Assembly (NCBI GenBank): GCA_015068935.1
Contig: SVJO01000004.1
Location: 1-64,000, forward strand
DNA length: 64,000 nucleotides
Source of the DNA: Oscillospiraceae bacterium
GTDB taxonomy: Bacteria > Bacillota > Clostridia > UBA1381 > UBA9506
Direction of reading: 5' to 3'
The notes below the pieces were generated by a model. It was not told where the DNA came from and searched no databases. It worked only from the letters and a program-made list of their open reading frames with translations. Below, piece after piece: positions 27,241-35,162 of this stretch. Every line of letters starts with the position of its first letter. The first letter of the stretch is position 1. Both the position numbers and the translations under genes were made by a program.

Positions 27241-28389
27241 TTATATTTTGCTTTTAACGAATTCTCTTGCCCATTTATCGCAGTCATAAATGTCAGAGAG
27301 AGTAGGATTTTCAATAATTTTGTGGGCCTGCATTGCCGCCTCAACTGTTTCCGCAATATCTAAAAAGCCGATTTTGCCTGAAAGGAAAAGGAAAACCGCC
27401 TCCTCATTTGCCCCGTTTAATACACACGGCATAGTATGCCCTGTTTTTCCTGCTTTATAAGCAAGGTCAAGACAACGAAATGTTTCTCTATCAGGTTCTT
27501 CAAAGGTGAGATTGCCGCAAGTTAAAAGGTCAAGCTCATTTCCCGTCATAGGAAGTCTATTTGGATATGTTATAGCATACTGAATAGGAAGTTTCATATC
27601 GGGAGCCCCAAGCTGAGCTAAAACTGCGTTGTCGCAAAACTCTACCATTGAGTGAACAATACTTTGTCTGTGAACTAAAACTTTGATATTTTCAAATGGA
27701 ACATCAAATAAATGGAAGGCTTCGATAACCTCGAGCCCCTTATTCATTAATGAGGCAGAGTCTATAGTGATTTTTGCCCCCATATCCCAGTTGGGATGCT
27801 TTAAGGCATCTGATTTTGTAACATTTTTTAATTCGTTTAATGACCGTCCGAAAAAAGGACCGCCCGAGCATGTAAGAAGAATGCGTTTTACATTCTCTTT
27901 TGCATCTGCCCGTTTTTCCATGCACTGAAAAATAGCACTGTGTTCACTGTCTACAGGAATTATTTCTGAGCCTGTTTTTCTGCATGCCTCTTTAACAATG
28001 TCGCCTGCAGTGACAAGCGTTTCTTTATTTGCAAGACCAATTCTTTTTTTTGAGTTTATAGCAGCTAGGGTAGGCTTTAAACCTGCTATACCGACAATTC
28101 CCGTGATAACTGTGTCGCTTTTGGGAAGAGATGCAACATTTAAAATTCCTTCTTCTCCGCATAAAACCCTGCAAGACGTGTCAGAGAGTCTTGTTTTAAG
28201 GTCTGAATATTTTGTTTCATCTGTTGTGCAGACATATTCGGGCAAAAACTTTCTTGCCTGAGCTTCTAAAAGCGATATATTTGAATGTCCGCTTATTGCT
28301 TCTACAGAAAGCCCCGGTGTTGATTCTATAACATCGAGCGCCTGTGTTCCGATAGAGCCTGTAGAGCCTAAAATTGTAACATATCTCAT
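27241..28389 (-). CDS. dxr: 1-deoxy-D-xylulose-5-phosphate reductoisomerase
   Basis: Second step of the MEP isoprenoid pathway, making 2-C-methyl-D-erythritol 4-phosphate with NADPH. The 382-residue protein has the NADPH motif ILGSTGSIGTQALDVI at the N-terminus, GLANKETLVTAG, the metal site PVDSEHSAIFQ, and substrate-binding SASLMNKGLEVIEA. The start ATG overlaps the cdsA stop (ATGA), with GAGG upstream inside cdsA. It supplies the isoprenoid units that uppS, in the same operon, builds into the wall carrier lipid. Confidence 0.98.
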   Translation of the reverse strand: MRYVTILGSTGSIGTQALDVIESTPGLSVEAISGHSNISLLEAQARKFLPEYVCTTDETKYSDLKTRLSDTSCRVLCGEEGILNVASLPKSDTVITGIVGIAGLKPTLAAINSKKRIGLANKETLVTAGDIVKEACRKTGSEIIPVDSEHSAIFQCMEKRADAKENVKRILLTCSGGPFFGRSLNELKNVTKSDALKHPNWDMGAKITIDSASLMNKGLEVIEAFHLFDVPFENIKVLVHRQSIVHSMVEFCDNAVLAQLGAPDMKLPIQYAITYPNRLPMTGNELDLLTCGNLTFEEPDRETFRCLDLAYKAGKTGHTMPCVLNGANEEAVFLFLSGKIGFLDIAETVEAAMQAHKIIENPTLSDIYDCDKWAREFVKSKI

Positions 28390-29219
28390 TTGTAAATAAC
28401 CTCAAAAATTTGTAAAAAGTAGTAAACGGCAGGAGTGATAAAAATTAAGCTGTCTATCCTGTCTAAAATGCCGCCGTGACCTGGGATGAGATTTCCGAAG
28501 TCTTTGACATTACATTCACGTTTTATAAGAGATGCTGCCAAATCACCAAACTGTGAAAGAATACTTAAGATAAGCGAGATGGAGCATAGCGTACCAAGGT
28601 TTGTTTTAAATCCGAAAAACGAAATTATATATGCAAAGGCAAGTGATGAGAGGATACAGCCCACAACGCCTGAAACAGCGCCTTCGACTGTTTTGTTGGG
28701 ACTTATCTTAGGTATGAGCTTATGTTTTCCAAAAAGCATGCCGCCGATATATGCAAAGGTGTCTGTCATCCATGCGCATATTAAAGGAATAAATATGAGA
28801 ATGAATCCATATTTCATTGAATGAATAAGCGACAGATGGCATATAAACACAACTGAGTAAATAAGCGAGAAAAGAGATGTTAAAACATCTTTAAGAGTTA
28901 TTTTCCCGTTAAATATTACAGCACATATGAATAAAAGCATTATAAAAAGCATTAAAACATATAAAAGCTTTGATGTGCCAAAAAGCTCAAATGCCGGAAA
29001 GAAAAGTGAGCTCATAATAAATACCGCAAACGAGTATCCTAAAATCACAATAGGCCACTTTTTTTGTTGTGAAAAAGAAGTATAAAGCTCATGCATAGCA
29101 ATAAGCCCTGCGGCACATACCAAAATATTAAAATATACTGTTTCGGAAAATATCAAAGCCACAACAAAGACAGCGCCTATCAAGGCACTTGCCACTCTTA
29201 TGGCAACCTTTGACCACAT
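28386..29219 (-). CDS. cdsA: Phosphatidate cytidylyltransferase
   Basis: Makes CDP-diacylglycerol from phosphatidate and CTP at the membrane, the precursor of acidic phospholipids. The 277-residue integral membrane protein has about eight hydrophobic helices and the C-terminal CDP-DG signature SQFGDLAASLIKRECNVKD followed by PGHGGILDRIDS. The ribosome binding site is weak (AAAGGCGTG). It lies between uppS and dxr in the conserved lipid-precursor operon. Confidence 0.97.
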   Translation of the reverse strand: MWSKVAIRVASALIGAVFVVALIFSETVYFNILVCAAGLIAMHELYTSFSQQKKWPIVILGYSFAVFIMSSLFFPAFELFGTSKLLYVLMLFIMLLFICAVIFNGKITLKDVLTSLFSLIYSVVFICHLSLIHSMKYGFILIFIPLICAWMTDTFAYIGGMLFGKHKLIPKISPNKTVEGAVSGVVGCILSSLAFAYIISFFGFKTNLGTLCSISLILSILSQFGDLAASLIKRECNVKDFGNLIPGHGGILDRIDSLIFITPAVYYFLQIFEVIYK

Positions 29220-29263
29220 AATATATTTTCACGCCTTTCTTTTACCGTTTTTCGTTATTCCTT

Positions 29264-30025
29264 TTAAATTCCGCCAAATCGTCTGTTTCTGTTTTGATAA
29301 TCTAAAATCGCATGAGCAAAATCATCTGTTTTGAAATCAGGCCAGTTTATATCAGAAAACCAGAATTCGCTGTAGGCAGACTGCCATAAAAGGAAATTAC
29401 TCAGACGCAATTCACCGCTCGGTCTTATAATGAGGTCAACATCAGGTATTTCAGATGTATATATGTAAGACGAAATAGAATCTTCTGTTATACTATCAGG
29501 AGAAATTTCTCCTTTACTCACATTTTCAGCCAGTTTTCTTACAGAGTGAACTATTTCCTGACGTCCCCCATAGTTTATGGCAAGAAACAATACCATACCC
29601 GGATTGTCTTTTGTGTATTCTTCGATGTTATCAATTTCCTTATTAATTTCATCTGATAGTTTGGAGCGGTCGCCTATAACCTTGATGACAACATCTTTTC
29701 CTGCAAGCTGGTCTTTATCACGCAGATATTTTAAAAGCAAATCCATAAGTGCATTAACTTCTTCTTTAGGACGTTTCCAGTTTTCTGTGGAAAAAGCATA
29801 AGCTGTGAGATAACGGATGCCTAAATTCCCTGCAAACTCCGTTATTGTTTTAAGAGTCTGAGCTCCTGCACGATGCCCTGCACTTCGCGGAAGATTGCGT
29901 TTTTTTGCCCAACGTCCGTTGCCATCCATAATTATACCGACGTGGCGGGGCAGATTATCTTTGTCGATATGCGACAAAAGATAATTACTTCTTTTTTTAA
30001 GTAGCTTCCTTAAAATAGTTATCAT
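29264..30025 (-). CDS. uppS: Undecaprenyl diphosphate synthase
   Basis: Condenses isopentenyl units into the C55 carrier for peptidoglycan and other glycans. The 253-residue sequence contains HVGIIMDGNGRWAKKR with the catalytic Asp, then SAGHRAGAQTL, YAFSTENWKRP, and the C-terminal DLIIRPSGELRLSNFLLWQ and YSEFWFSDINWP. The exact start is uncertain: the GAGAGG before this ATG is immediately adjacent to it, and a TTG 16 codons downstream is possible; the conserved core begins after both. Confidence 0.97.
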   Translation of the reverse strand: MITILRKLLKKRSNYLLSHIDKDNLPRHVGIIMDGNGRWAKKRNLPRSAGHRAGAQTLKTITEFAGNLGIRYLTAYAFSTENWKRPKEEVNALMDLLLKYLRDKDQLAGKDVVIKVIGDRSKLSDEINKEIDNIEEYTKDNPGMVLFLAINYGGRQEIVHSVRKLAENVSKGEISPDSITEDSISSYIYTSEIPDVDLIIRPSGELRLSNFLLWQSAYSEFWFSDINWPDFKTDDFAHAILDYQNRNRRFGGI

Positions 30026-30054
30026 CCTCTCAGATATTTACGGATAGATTAAAA

Positions 30055-30600
30055 TCAGACTTCCATTATTTCTTTCTCTTTTTTTGCAGAAATTGTATCA
30101 ACATCTTTAACATATCCGTCTGTGATGTTCTGAATATCTTTTTCATAGCCTTTCAAATCGTCTTCTGTTATTTCGCCTGCTTTTTTGCTTGCTTTCATTT
30201 TTTCAAGTTCATCACGTCTTATACCGCGAAGAGTAACCTTTGCTTCTTCTGCACGTTTTGAAATTCCTTTAACAAGTTCTTTTCTTCTCTCTTCTGTAAG
30301 AGGAGGGAATGTAAGGCGAATAACTTTTCCGTCATTGTTAGGTGTAATACCTATATCGGATTTTAAAATAGCTTTTTCAAGCTCGTGAAGAATTGTTGCA
30401 TCCCACGGCTGAATAACCAGAGTTCTTGCCTCAGGGACTGAAACAGTGCCGACCTGAGCTACAGGTGTCTGGGCGCCGTAGTAATCTACTGTAACCTTGT
30501 CAAGAATGGCAGGGTTTGCACGTCCTGCACGAATTGCGCTATAGTCGTGCTCTAGGGCATTTATTGCTTTGTCCATTTTATTTTTTAATTCTTCAAACAT
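30055..30600 (-). CDS. frr: Ribosome recycling factor
   Basis: Splits post-termination ribosomes with EF-G. The 181 residues are close to the family's usual 185 and include the diagnostic IRAGRANPAILDKVTVDYYGA block, LVIQPWD, and IGITPNNDGKVIRLTFPPLTEERR. The start follows CAGGAGG. Located between pyrH and uppS, the standard Firmicute order. Confidence 0.98.
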   Translation of the reverse strand: MFEELKNKMDKAINALEHDYSAIRAGRANPAILDKVTVDYYGAQTPVAQVGTVSVPEARTLVIQPWDATILHELEKAILKSDIGITPNNDGKVIRLTFPPLTEERRKELVKGISKRAEEAKVTLRGIRRDELEKMKASKKAGEITEDDLKGYEKDIQNITDGYVKDVDTISAKKEKEIMEV

Positions 30601-30640
30601 ATTTTTATCCTCCTGAAATTTATTTAATAATCTTTATGTG

Positions 30641-31345
30641 TCAGTTTGAAACGATTGTTCCTATGTGCTCTCCGTCTAATACCTTTAAGATGTTTTCAGG
30701 GTCATCAAGACCGAAAACAAGGAGCGGAATATTATTGTCCATGCAAAGCGATGTTGCAGTTGAGTCCATAACCTTAAGACCGCGCCTTAAAACTTCAATA
30801 TATGAGAGCTTGTCAAAGCGCTTTGCATCAGGATTGGTTTTTGGGTCGCTGTCATAAACTCCGTCAACATTTTTTGCAAGGAAAATTGCATCTGCGCCGA
30901 TTTCTGCTGCACGGAGCGCCGCAGTTGTATCTGTTGAAAAGAACGGATTTCCTGTGCCGCAGCCGAAAATAACAACTCGGTTTTTATCTAAATGGCTTAC
31001 AGCCTTATCTCTTATGTATGTTTCTGCAATCTGGCGCATTTCAATAGCGGTTTGCACTCTTGCGGGAACACCGTTTTCTTCGAGTGAACTCTGGAGAGCA
31101 AGAGAATTTATAACTGTTCCGAGCATACCCATATGGTCAGCTTTGGTTCTGTCCATAGCTTTGCCTCTGCCTCGCCAGAAGTTGCCTGCTCCTATTACAA
31201 CTGCTACCTGTGTGCCTCGTATTAAACACTCTTTTATAATTTTTGAAATAGTGGCGAGCTTATCAAAATCTATACCTGAACCGGATTCCTGCGAGATAGC
31301 CTCGCCGCTGAGTTTTAGTAAAATTCGTTTGTATTTGACTGACAT
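30641..31345 (-). CDS. pyrH: UMP kinase PyrH
   Basis: Phosphorylates UMP to UDP in pyrimidine nucleotide synthesis. The 234-residue amino-acid-kinase fold shows [41 protein letters not shown] and [16 protein letters not shown]. The start follows AAGGAGG. It leads the frr-uppS-cdsA-dxr-rseP block; rpsB and tsf, which often precede it, are absent here and a promoter region with DnaA-box-like motifs stands there instead. Confidence 0.98.
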   Translation of the reverse strand: MSVKYKRILLKLSGEAISQESGSGIDFDKLATISKIIKECLIRGTQVAVVIGAGNFWRGRGKAMDRTKADHMGMLGTVINSLALQSSLEENGVPARVQTAIEMRQIAETYIRDKAVSHLDKNRVVIFGCGTGNPFFSTDTTAALRAAEIGADAIFLAKNVDGVYDSDPKTNPDAKRFDKLSYIEVLRRGLKVMDSTATSLCMDNNIPLLVFGLDDPENILKVLDGEHIGTIVSN

Positions 31346-31425
31346 ATTTGCCTCCTTAAGATATTTTATTCAGCTTCTTTCCTATAATTAAAAATTTTTT
31401 TAGTTTATGCATAAAATTTCGTTAG

Positions 31426-31511
31426 TTATTAACATTATCAACAGGGTTGTTAACATTTTTTAAGCGATTTTAAGCGAAAAACAAAGATTATTAACAAAAA
31501 ACTGTTGATAA
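31426..31511. promoter_or_regulatory. Cluster of five DnaA-box-like 9-mers upstream of pyrH
   Basis: Five 9-mers close to the DnaA box TTATCCACA lie within 86 bases: TTATTAACA (31426-31434), TTATCAACA (31435-31443), TTGTTAACA (31447-31455), TTATTAACA (31488-31496), and TTATCAACA inverted (31503-31511). A short tandem TTTTAAGCGA-type repeat lies between them (about 31458-31477). The 257-base gap between pyrH and the gtrA-like gene has no ORF. The motifs may be DnaA sites or just AT-rich repeats; each has one to three mismatches from the consensus. Confidence 0.4.
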
Positions 31512-31602
31512 CTTCTACTGTCTGAATGTATATAAAACTCGTTTTTTACCTAAAAATTTCCATATTATTCATTGTAAAATCAAAAAATGTACAGAAAGAA
31601 AT

Positions 31603-32073
31603 TTAATGCTCTTTTGTACCGAAAACCCATAGTCTGTTACCAAGAAAATTAACCGCAAGAGAAAACGGCGTTGCCAGAAGTTTGCAAAACAGCACTGCCA
31701 TATCATCTGTAAGTTTAAATTGAACTGAAATTACATTGAATAAAGAATTTGCAAGTCTTTCTGCGTGCAATACATCATAAAACAGATTTAAAAGAATAAT
31801 TGTAACTCCCATTGAAACTAGATTTACAATTATAAATTTCCACATTTCGCTTACCCTGACAGCTCCTTTTTTGCCAAATGTGAAATATCTGTTTAAAATA
31901 TAACTGTTTGTCATTGCGATTGCAGTTGCAAATACTTGAGCTATGTTCTTATCAATATTACAAATACTGAAAAATAATGCAAACAGGAGATAGTCAAGTG
32001 CAGTGTTCATGATGCCGATAGCACCAAATTTTATTACCTGAATTAAGTTTTTTTTCTCAGCAGTTTTCTCCAT
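31603..32073 (-). CDS. GtrA-family membrane protein
   Basis: A 156-residue protein with four hydrophobic helices and the GtrA pattern (IKFGAIGIMNTALDYLLFALFF near the start, NSYILNRYFTFG in the middle, FLGNRLWVFG at the end). GtrA proteins are thought to flip or position a lipid-linked sugar made by a GT2 partner, and that partner is the gene directly upstream, overlapping by 17 bases. ATG 32073 is preferred over the GTG three bases earlier because of its 7-base spacing from AAGGGA. Confidence 0.88.
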   Translation of the reverse strand: MEKTAEKKNLIQVIKFGAIGIMNTALDYLLFALFFSICNIDKNIAQVFATAIAMTNSYILNRYFTFGKKGAVRVSEMWKFIIVNLVSMGVTIILLNLFYDVLHAERLANSLFNVISVQFKLTDDMAVLFCKLLATPFSLAVNFLGNRLWVFGTKEH

Positions 32074-33004
32074 CACTAAATCCCTTTTTCTCTCTTATGA
32101 TGTAAAGCGGTCTATTTTTCGATTCATCATATATTCTTCCGATATATTCCCCCATAATACCGAGCATCATCAAAATGAGTCCGTTGAAGAAGAGGGGGAT
32201 GGAAATAGCACATGCCCAGCCCGGAACAGATGCATTGCCAACGTATTTAATGAGAACAGAAACAATAAGCCAGATTATACTTGAGACAGAGAGAACTGCC
32301 CCTAAAAGCGACGAGAGCTTTAAAGGCTTATATGAAAATGCAGTAAGTCCATCCATGGCAAACTTTATCATTTTCTTTAAAGGATATTTTGTCTCGCCCG
32401 CAAAACGTTCTTCTCTTATATATGTAACATCTGTTTGCTTAAAGCCTACCCAGCTTACTAAACCTCTGACATAGCGGTTCTTTTCAGTAAGCGCTGAAAG
32501 CTCGTCGCAGACTTTTCTGTCAATAAGCCTGAAATCGCCCGTATCAACAGGAATATCAACACTTGTCATGCTTTTTAAGAAACGGTAGAAAACCTTGGCT
32601 GTGAAAAGTTTGAAGAAGGTTTCACCCTTTCTTTTGGCGCGCTTTCCATATACAACGTCATAGCCTTCCTTCCATTTCTTTATCATATCAAGAATAACCT
32701 CAGGAGGGTCCTGAAGGTCAGCGTCTATAACAACAACTGCCTGACCGCTTGAGTTATCCATGCCTGCTGTGATTGCAGTCTGATGACCGAAATTGCGCGA
32801 AAAATCTATCATTTTAACATTTTTATCCTTGTCACAAAGACTAGAGAGCATTTCGCCTGTTTTATCACGGCTTCCGTCATTTACAAAAATGAGCTCATAT
32901 TCCTCATTTGTTGTATCCATAACGGACTTTAATCTTTTGTAGCTTTCTTCTATTACAAGTTCTTCATTATATGCAGGTATAACTATAGAATAACGTACAG
33001 ACAT
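32057..33004 (-). CDS. GT2 glycosyltransferase, polyprenyl-phosphate glycosyltransferase type (GtrB-like)
   Basis: A 315-residue membrane-anchored family 2 glycosyltransferase. The N-terminal GT-A domain has YSIVIPAYNEE, FVNDGSRDKTGEM, and the metal-binding VVVIDADLQDPPE. RGLVSWVGFKQTDVTY is typical of DPM1/GtrB-like enzymes, and two C-terminal membrane helices follow (about residues 230-285). It likely moves a sugar onto undecaprenyl phosphate for surface glycan decoration, with GtrA as partner and possibly the GT-C enzyme at 42714 as acceptor-end transferase. The start follows AGGAGG. Confidence 0.9.
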   Translation of the reverse strand: MSVRYSIVIPAYNEELVIEESYKRLKSVMDTTNEEYELIFVNDGSRDKTGEMLSSLCDKDKNVKMIDFSRNFGHQTAITAGMDNSSGQAVVVIDADLQDPPEVILDMIKKWKEGYDVVYGKRAKRKGETFFKLFTAKVFYRFLKSMTSVDIPVDTGDFRLIDRKVCDELSALTEKNRYVRGLVSWVGFKQTDVTYIREERFAGETKYPLKKMIKFAMDGLTAFSYKPLKLSSLLGAVLSVSSIIWLIVSVLIKYVGNASVPGWACAISIPLFFNGLILMMLGIMGEYIGRIYDESKNRPLYIIREKKGFSDGENC

Positions 33005-33114
33005 AGTTACCTCCTATTATAATTATATAGTATAATATTAGTATATATTGCGGAAGAAAATTTGTCAAGGTTTATGGCAAAAATTTGATTCTGATTAAAA
33101 TATAAATTTGGTTG

Positions 33115-33510
33115 TTATTTTGCTATTTTTGGAACGCGCGTGGGTCTTCCGTCTTTATCTAAAGCAACAAATACGAGTGTTGCATCGTTTGTCTTTATAA
33201 CTTCACCGGTACGCAGGTTTTCGCTCGTTACGGAAACACCTATTTTCATTGAGGTATTTCCGACGGAAATCAGCTGAGCGCGGAGCTTTACCATTGAACC
33301 GAGCTTTGACGGGTGCTTAAAATCAAGCGAGTCCATCGAGACTGTTGCAACATAGCAGTTTGAGTGCTTTGAGGCAACGAGCGCTGCGGCTATATCAATC
33401 CAGTGCATGAGTGTTCCGCCTTTGAGATTTCCCAATAGATTAACGTCGTTAGGAAGGACAAGATGCACCATTTCTATAACAGATTCATTTACAGGTTTTG
33501 CTTCTATCAT
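33115..33510 (-). CDS. Hotdog-fold acyl-CoA thioesterase
   Basis: A 131-residue single-domain hotdog protein of the YciA/acyl-CoA hydrolase type. LPNDVNLLGNLKGGTLMHWIDIAAALVA carries the catalytic Asn/Asp region, and MDSLDFKHPSKLGSMVKLRAQL and SVTSENLRTGEVIKTNDATLVFVALD are the remaining family blocks. It probably hydrolyses acyl-CoA esters; the chain length is unknown. The start follows GGAGAAGAG. Single minus-strand gene, divergent from the VanW gene. Confidence 0.9.
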   Translation of the reverse strand: MIEAKPVNESVIEMVHLVLPNDVNLLGNLKGGTLMHWIDIAAALVASKHSNCYVATVSMDSLDFKHPSKLGSMVKLRAQLISVGNTSMKIGVSVTSENLRTGEVIKTNDATLVFVALDKDGRPTRVPKIAK

Positions 33511-33595
33511 TACTCTTCTCCTATAGTAAAATCATATAAAAAATGTATTGTTCAGTCTCTAGATGCTGATAATAGCTATTATAGGCGGTGATGAA

Positions 33596-34171
33596 ATGAA
33601 ATATACAATAATTATCCTTGTGCTTTTATCAGTATTTTTTTCAGGATGCACTCTAAAGGAAAACAACGAAACTGAGAAAAAAAGAATGGTTAGGTCTGCA
33701 AATGAGGAGGAAAAAACAGTTATCTCAGATGCAGAGACCATTCTTTTGGACAAAACGGAAAGCAGGATTAATAATATAAGGCTTGCGGCTATGGCGATAG
33801 ACGGAATAGAAATAGCACATAGTGAAGTTTTTTCATTTAACGATGCAGTGGGAGAAAGGACTGCTGAGCGCGGATATAAAAAAGCGCCTGTCATAGTATA
33901 TGAGGAAAGAGAATATGATTTCGGCGGAGGCGTATGTCAGGTAAGCTCAACACTTTATCAGGCGGCAAAAGGCGCAGGACTTGAAATTACGGAACGCCAT
34001 GAACATAAAAAAGAGGTGGATTACACAAAAAAAGGCGAGGATGCCGCAGTTGATTACGGCACCCTCGATTTGAAGTTTGTAAATAACAGTTATGAACAAA
34101 TTAAAATACGTGCACATGTTTATGACGATAAAGTTAGAGTAGAGATTATAGGCCCTCCTTCCATTTTTTAA
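33596..34171 (+). CDS. VanW-family lipoprotein
   Basis: A 191-residue predicted lipoprotein. The N-terminus MKYTIIILVLLSVFFSGC is a lipoprotein signal peptide ending in a lipobox cysteine. The VanW domain follows: EVFSFNDAVGERTAERGYKKA and YDFGGGVCQVSSTLYQAA. VanW domains occur in vancomycin-resistance clusters and many Clostridia, but their function is not known. ATG 33596 is chosen because GGCGGTG lies at proper spacing; an earlier in-frame start (33563) would spoil the signal peptide. The 3' end overlaps the convergent thiT gene by 26 bases. Confidence 0.85.
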   Translation: MKYTIIILVLLSVFFSGCTLKENNETEKKRMVRSANEEEKTVISDAETILLDKTESRINNIRLAAMAIDGIEIAHSEVFSFNDAVGERTAERGYKKAPVIVYEEREYDFGGGVCQVSSTLYQAAKGAGLEITERHEHKKEVDYTKKGEDAAVDYGTLDLKFVNNSYEQIKIRAHVYDDKVRVEIIGPPSIF

Positions 34172-34694
34172 CATAGCCTGAAAGAAGGAAAAGAACTAAA
34201 GTCGATATAACAATTTCGGGGAGCATATATCCTCCGTTATAAAGGAGGGAATAAAGCCAGACGGGAGTTCCCTCGGGTGCATAGGTATGCCAAATGAGTA
34301 TACCTGACAGAAAATGGCATATAAACCTTAGCAGCATGACAAAGGCACCTGACAGGGGAATAGCAACTTTTTTATTTTTTATGCTATTCATAAATAACCC
34401 TGAAAGACCTAAAACTGTAAATGCAACTAAATAGTCTAAAAGAATTACAAGGACATATAATAACAAACTGGGGGTTGGCGGAGGAACGATGCCTCCTGTG
34501 AGCATCTGCAGAAGTGAATAGACAAACCCTGAAAGAAGTCCCCACTTGTTTCCTAAAAGTATGCCGATGATAATTACAGGGACCATGCTCCCTGCTGTGA
34601 CTGTACCTCCGTACGGAGCATTAAACAGAACTATCATGGAAAGTATTAAAGAAAGTGCAATAAGCATAGCGCTTGTTGTTAGTTTTTTTGTCAT
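34146..34694 (-). CDS. thiT: Thiamine transporter ThiT (ECF S component)
   Basis: The substrate-binding membrane subunit of an energy-coupling-factor thiamine transporter; the ATPase/T-subunit module is not in this window. The 182-residue protein has six hydrophobic helices, GGTVTAGSMVPVIIIGILLG, the GLLSGFVYSLLQML motif, and a late W/Y-rich stretch (WHTYAPEGTPVWLYSLLYNGGYMLPE) that fits the thiamine pocket of ThiT. The identity is confirmed by the TPP riboswitch upstream. ATG 34694 is preferred over the TTG at 34703 because of its 9-base spacing from AAAGG. Confidence 0.93.
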   Translation of the reverse strand: MTKKLTTSAMLIALSLILSMIVLFNAPYGGTVTAGSMVPVIIIGILLGNKWGLLSGFVYSLLQMLTGGIVPPPTPSLLLYVLVILLDYLVAFTVLGLSGLFMNSIKNKKVAIPLSGAFVMLLRFICHFLSGILIWHTYAPEGTPVWLYSLLYNGGYMLPEIVISTLVLFLLSGYVKKWKEGL

Positions 34695-34809
34695 TTTAAT
34701 CAACCTTTCATATAGCCGAAATCCTGCCGGTAAGGCATGTTCGGGGTGTTTTTTTTGCTTGTCGCCGAAAAACTCATTTTAAGGCTTAACCTTCACATTT
34801 CTAAGTATA

Positions 34810-34839
34810 AAAAAAGATGCTTCCCGATTGGGAAACATC
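34810..34839 (-). terminator. TPP-riboswitch terminator
   Basis: On the minus strand GATGTTTCCC, loop AATC, GGGAAGCATC, then six Ts. One G-T pair. This is the expression platform between the TPP aptamer and thiT. Confidence 0.88.
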
Positions 34840-34854
34840 CGACGAAAACGATAT

Positions 34855-34943
34855 AATTCCTACGTTGGCATTACCCAAATCAGGTTATTCCGGTTAAAGC
34901 GGCAATACGCTTACTCTCAGCCTGTTTGCACAAGCTCCCGTCT
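34855..34943 (-). promoter_or_regulatory. TPP (THI-box) riboswitch aptamer
   Basis: On the minus strand the aptamer starts ACGGGAGC and has the conserved CTGAGAG (34914-34920), AACCTGAT (34879-34886) and TAATGCCAACGTAGGAA (34857-34873). Thiamine pyrophosphate binding should favour the terminator that follows, switching thiT off when thiamine is plentiful. Confidence 0.97.
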
Positions 34944-35023
34944 GTTTTTAAATTGTAAATGAATTTACGGCAAAGAACCAAAGGTTCTAAAAGATTTATG
35001 TTGCGCAACAAAATCTGTGTATA

Positions 35024-35052
35024 ATTATAATCCAAAACTACACGTTTGTCAA
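35024..35052 (-). promoter_or_regulatory. Promoter of the TPP riboswitch-thiT unit
   Basis: On the minus strand a perfect TTGACA (35047-35052) and TATAAT (35024-35029) are separated by 17 bases. The transcript would begin near 35017, about 75 bases before the aptamer; that stretch holds an AGAACC/GGTTCT short inverted repeat of no clear role. Confidence 0.9.
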
Positions 35053-35120
35053 TAAATTTCAGAAAGATTTTATTTGATTAAATAAAAATACTCAATGTTG
35101 TTCCATTTTAGAAAAAAGTA

Positions 35121-35129
35121 TGGTATAAT
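35121..35129 (+). promoter_or_regulatory. Extended -10 promoter of the SNF2 helicase gene
   Basis: TGGTATAAT, an extended -10 element with perfect TATAAT, about 34 bases before the coding start. No good -35 at normal spacing. Confidence 0.55.
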
Positions 35130-35162
35130 ATAATAATACTTTTTTTAAGGCAGGTGGCAAAG

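Noticed and set aside
31426-31511. Chromosomal replication origin
   Set aside because: dnaA, dnaN, rpmH or gidA are not nearby, and the boxes deviate from consensus; the motif cluster is reported only as DnaA-box-like.
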